Assembly: GCA_002308615.1 (NCBI GenBank)
Contig: DBWC01000085.1
Location: forward strand, 3,136-18,715
Length of the DNA stretch: 15,580 nt
Origin: Clostridiales bacterium UBA1248
GTDB lineage: Bacteria > Bacillota > Clostridia > Oscillospirales > CAG-272
Reading direction: 5' to 3'
Shown here: positions 14,233 to 15,580 of the stretch, one piece after another
How positions within the stretch are numbered: the first letter of the stretch is position 1
How the letters are laid out: each line of letters opens with the position of its first letter
Program-made: the position numbers and the translations under genes
Notes under the pieces: generated by a model
Seen by the model: only the letters and a program-made list of their open reading frames with translations
The model's database searches: none
Told to the model about the DNA's origin: nothing

Positions 14233-14283
14233 AATTGTCAGTATAGCCCATACCGGACGGTAAAATTATCAGGATCGCCCATA
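14233..14283. repeat. Two 20-bp direct repeats between divergent promoters
   Basis: AATTGTCAGTATAGCCCATA (14233-14252) and AATTATCAGGATCGCCCATA (14264-14283) share 17 of 20 positions and are 31 bp apart, about three helical turns. They sit between the lipoprotein promoter and the -35 of the fusion-gene promoter, where a regulator could bind. No known operator was recognised. Confidence 0.65.
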
Positions 14284-14307
14284 AAAAGTCATATTTGCGT
14301 TTATCAC

Positions 14308-14336
14308 TTGACAAACTCATTCCATTCGGGTATAAT
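14308..14336 (+). promoter_or_regulatory. Promoter of the nucleotidase-guanylate kinase fusion
   Basis: -35 TTGACA (14308-14313), 17-bp spacer, -10 TATAAT (14331-14336), 31 nt before the start codon; perfect consensus. Confidence 0.88.
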
Positions 14337-14367
14337 GGATATAAAGAACGTAACGGAGTAAATTTAT

Positions 14368-15483
14368 ATGAGAAAATACAGGCTGCGCATAGGGCTTGAC
14401 GTTGACGATATTTTATATGAGTGCAACTCGTTTGCCCTGCGTCTGTTAAAGGAAAAATACGGAGACGACCCGGCTCTTGACATAAATAAAATAAAAGCGT
14501 GGGGAACGCAGGGAAACGTGGCGGACGAGAGGATAAAATACTTTTCGGACCCGGATTTCGTTATAAAACAGCCCGTTTATCCCGGCGCAAAGAAATTCGT
14601 AAGGGAGCTGTGCGCCATAGCGGACGTGTTTTTCATCACGGCAGTGCCCGCAAACTGCATGAGCGTGCGCGCAAAACGCTTATCGGAGGATTTTCCCGAC
14701 GTGCCGTCTGAAAACATTCTGATAGGAACGCGTAAAGATATAATAAACATCGACATACTTTTGGACGACAGCGTCCATAATATATCGTCGTCGCAGGCGT
14801 CGTATCCGGTGCTTATGCGCCGTCCGTGGAACACGGATCTGTCCGGGCTTCTGTCCGTAAACAGCTACGACGATTTTATACACCTGGCTAAAATGATAGG
14901 CAATTCTTTCGTCGGCAAAGCGCCTGATCTTAAAGGCGGCGGCGTTCTGTGCCTCGTCGGTCCGTCCGGTACGGGCAAAACGGAGCTTGCCGCGGCGCTG
15001 ACAAAGGATCCGATATTCGTCAAACCGCTTACCACCACGACGCGCCCGCGCGCAAAGGACGAGCCGGAGGACGCGTACAGATTCGTATCGGAGGAGCGGT
15101 TTTTAGCCGAGAAAGCGGAGAACAGGTTTATTGAAACCACGGTGTACGGTACGTATTTCTTCGGCACGTCCGAGTCGCAGATAAAACCCGTCACGGACGC
15201 GGGCAAGATAGCCGTCATTCCGATAGATATATGCGGCGCCATTTCACTTAAAAATCTGTACCGCTCCCGCGCCGTCCTCGTCTTCACGGAGAGGGACAGA
15301 AAAGAGATATATCTGAACATTATAAAAAGGAACATTCCTGATAAGGATAAAGTCAGCCGTATGATGTCGCTCGATTTTGAGATGCGCAACATAGAGCTGT
15401 GCGATTTTGCCGTAAATTACGATCTCGGGACAGAGAAGTGTATAGAGAAGATATACGCGGAGCTTCATCTTAGTTCATCATAA
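14368..15483 (+). CDS. Fusion of NT5C-like HAD nucleotidase and guanylate kinase domains
   Basis: 371 residues, cytosolic, two domains. Residues 5-175 resemble the 5'(3')-deoxyribonucleotidase (NT5C) branch of HAD phosphatases: motif I GLDVDDILYE (D11, D13), motif II FITAVPA (T91), a Lys in TRKD (K123) and motif IV ILLDDS (D133, D134). Residues 192-371 are guanylate-kinase-like: P-loop GPSGTGK (198-204), GMP-site TTTTRPRAKDE (R226, R228), AYRFV (Y237), FIETTVYG (E256), YFFGTS and IPIDICGA (D287). The usual YYGT is FFGT here, with one residue inserted before it, so GMP binding may be altered. Normal Gmk is about 200 aa alone. The two halves have opposite chemistry on nucleoside monophosphates. 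The start has GGAGT eight nt upstream. Single-gene unit before a tRNA. No fused gene of this kind is familiar to me. Confidence 0.88.
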   Translation: MRKYRLRIGLDVDDILYECNSFALRLLKEKYGDDPALDINKIKAWGTQGNVADERIKYFSDPDFVIKQPVYPGAKKFVRELCAIADVFFITAVPANCMSVRAKRLSEDFPDVPSENILIGTRKDIINIDILLDDSVHNISSSQASYPVLMRRPWNTDLSGLLSVNSYDDFIHLAKMIGNSFVGKAPDLKGGGVLCLVGPSGTGKTELAAALTKDPIFVKPLTTTTRPRAKDEPEDAYRFVSEERFLAEKAENRFIETTVYGTYFFGTSESQIKPVTDAGKIAVIPIDICGAISLKNLYRSRAVLVFTERDRKEIYLNIIKRNIPDKDKVSRMMSLDFEMRNIELCDFAVNYDLGTEKCIEKIYAELHLSSS

Positions 15484-15509
15484 TGAAACAATTATTTAAT
15501 ATTATGCTC

Positions 15510-15538
15510 TTGACAAAACGCGGTTGATTGTGTATAAT
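15510..15538 (+). promoter_or_regulatory. Promoter of the downstream tRNA
   Basis: -35 TTGACA (15510-15515), 17-bp spacer, -10 TATAAT (15533-15538), 17 nt before the tRNA start. It follows the fusion gene by 26 nt; no terminator is visible between them. Confidence 0.85.
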
Positions 15539-15555
15539 AATCACGTTATGCAAAT

Positions 15556-15580
15556 GTACCCTTAGCTCAGCAGGATAGAG
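15556..15580 (+). tRNA. tRNA, 5' part only (cut by window edge; possibly tRNA-Arg)
   Basis: Acceptor GTACCCT, T8-A9, D-stem GCTC and GAG around AGCAGGATA match the first 25 nt of a tRNA. The anticodon lies outside the window. The GGATAGAG D-loop, with A at position 20, is common in tRNA-Arg, but identity cannot be decided. Confidence 0.8.

Noticed and set aside
14155..14361. Plus-strand frame of 68 codons before the fusion gene
   Set aside because: It covers both divergent promoters and the direct repeats, has no ribosome site, and its residues look random.

Overview
The window looks like chromosome of an uncultured, probably gut-associated member of the Bacillota (Clostridia). The evidence is indirect. 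Surface proteins carry lipoprotein signals and no outer-membrane features. Genes have strong AGGAGG-type ribosome sites. Almost every promoter is a TTGNNN / 17 bp / TATAAT sigma-A type. A yybP-ykoY-like riboswitch precedes a P-type ATPase, and a COG2509-type flavoprotein is present. I cannot name a genus.

Layout. 1-380 (-): start of argG, cut by the window edge, with a consensus promoter whose spacer holds a perfect ARG-box-like palindrome. 546-1478 (-): a short, divergent FtsZ-family protein, diverging from 1707-2948 (+), a cytosolic TIM-barrel glycoside-hydrolase-like protein. A bidirectional terminator separates the latter from 3000-5657 (-), a P2A cation ATPase with a long leader that folds like a Mn2+-sensing yybP-ykoY riboswitch ending in an intrinsic terminator. 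5898-7942 (-): a two-gene operon of a membrane-anchored NERD-like protein and a COG2509-type FAD oxidoreductase. 8112-8185 (+): tRNA-Gly(UCC) with its own promoter and terminator.

8186-9346 is the most unusual region. A visibly more A/T-rich gene for a small PQQ-propeller-like protein (8507-9058) is bracketed by two arrays of short hairpins. The first array has GTGAAGT spacers on the left and ACTTCAC spacers on the right, so the whole array is a nested palindrome. The second has AATGAAG spacers inside 12-bp inverted ends. Both arrays are preceded by closely similar CCAGAAAA...CCTCGC...GCGAGG hairpins. This looks like a small cassette or a pair of non-coding repetitive elements.

9397-14136 (-) is a two-gene operon of large surface lipoproteins: a SASA-type SGNH carbohydrate acetylesterase and a 1024-residue beta-rich protein of unknown function. 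It is transcribed from a near-perfect promoter and probably acts on host or plant glycans. It diverges from 14368-15483 (+), a fusion of an NT5C-like HAD nucleotidase with a guanylate-kinase domain. Two 20-bp direct repeats lie between the divergent promoters. The window ends in the first 25 nt of another tRNA gene (possibly Arg).

The best candidates for new biology are the nucleotidase-guanylate kinase fusion, the hairpin arrays around the PQQ-like gene, and the tail-less FtsZ paralogue. All assignments come from reading motifs by eye. No database search was run.
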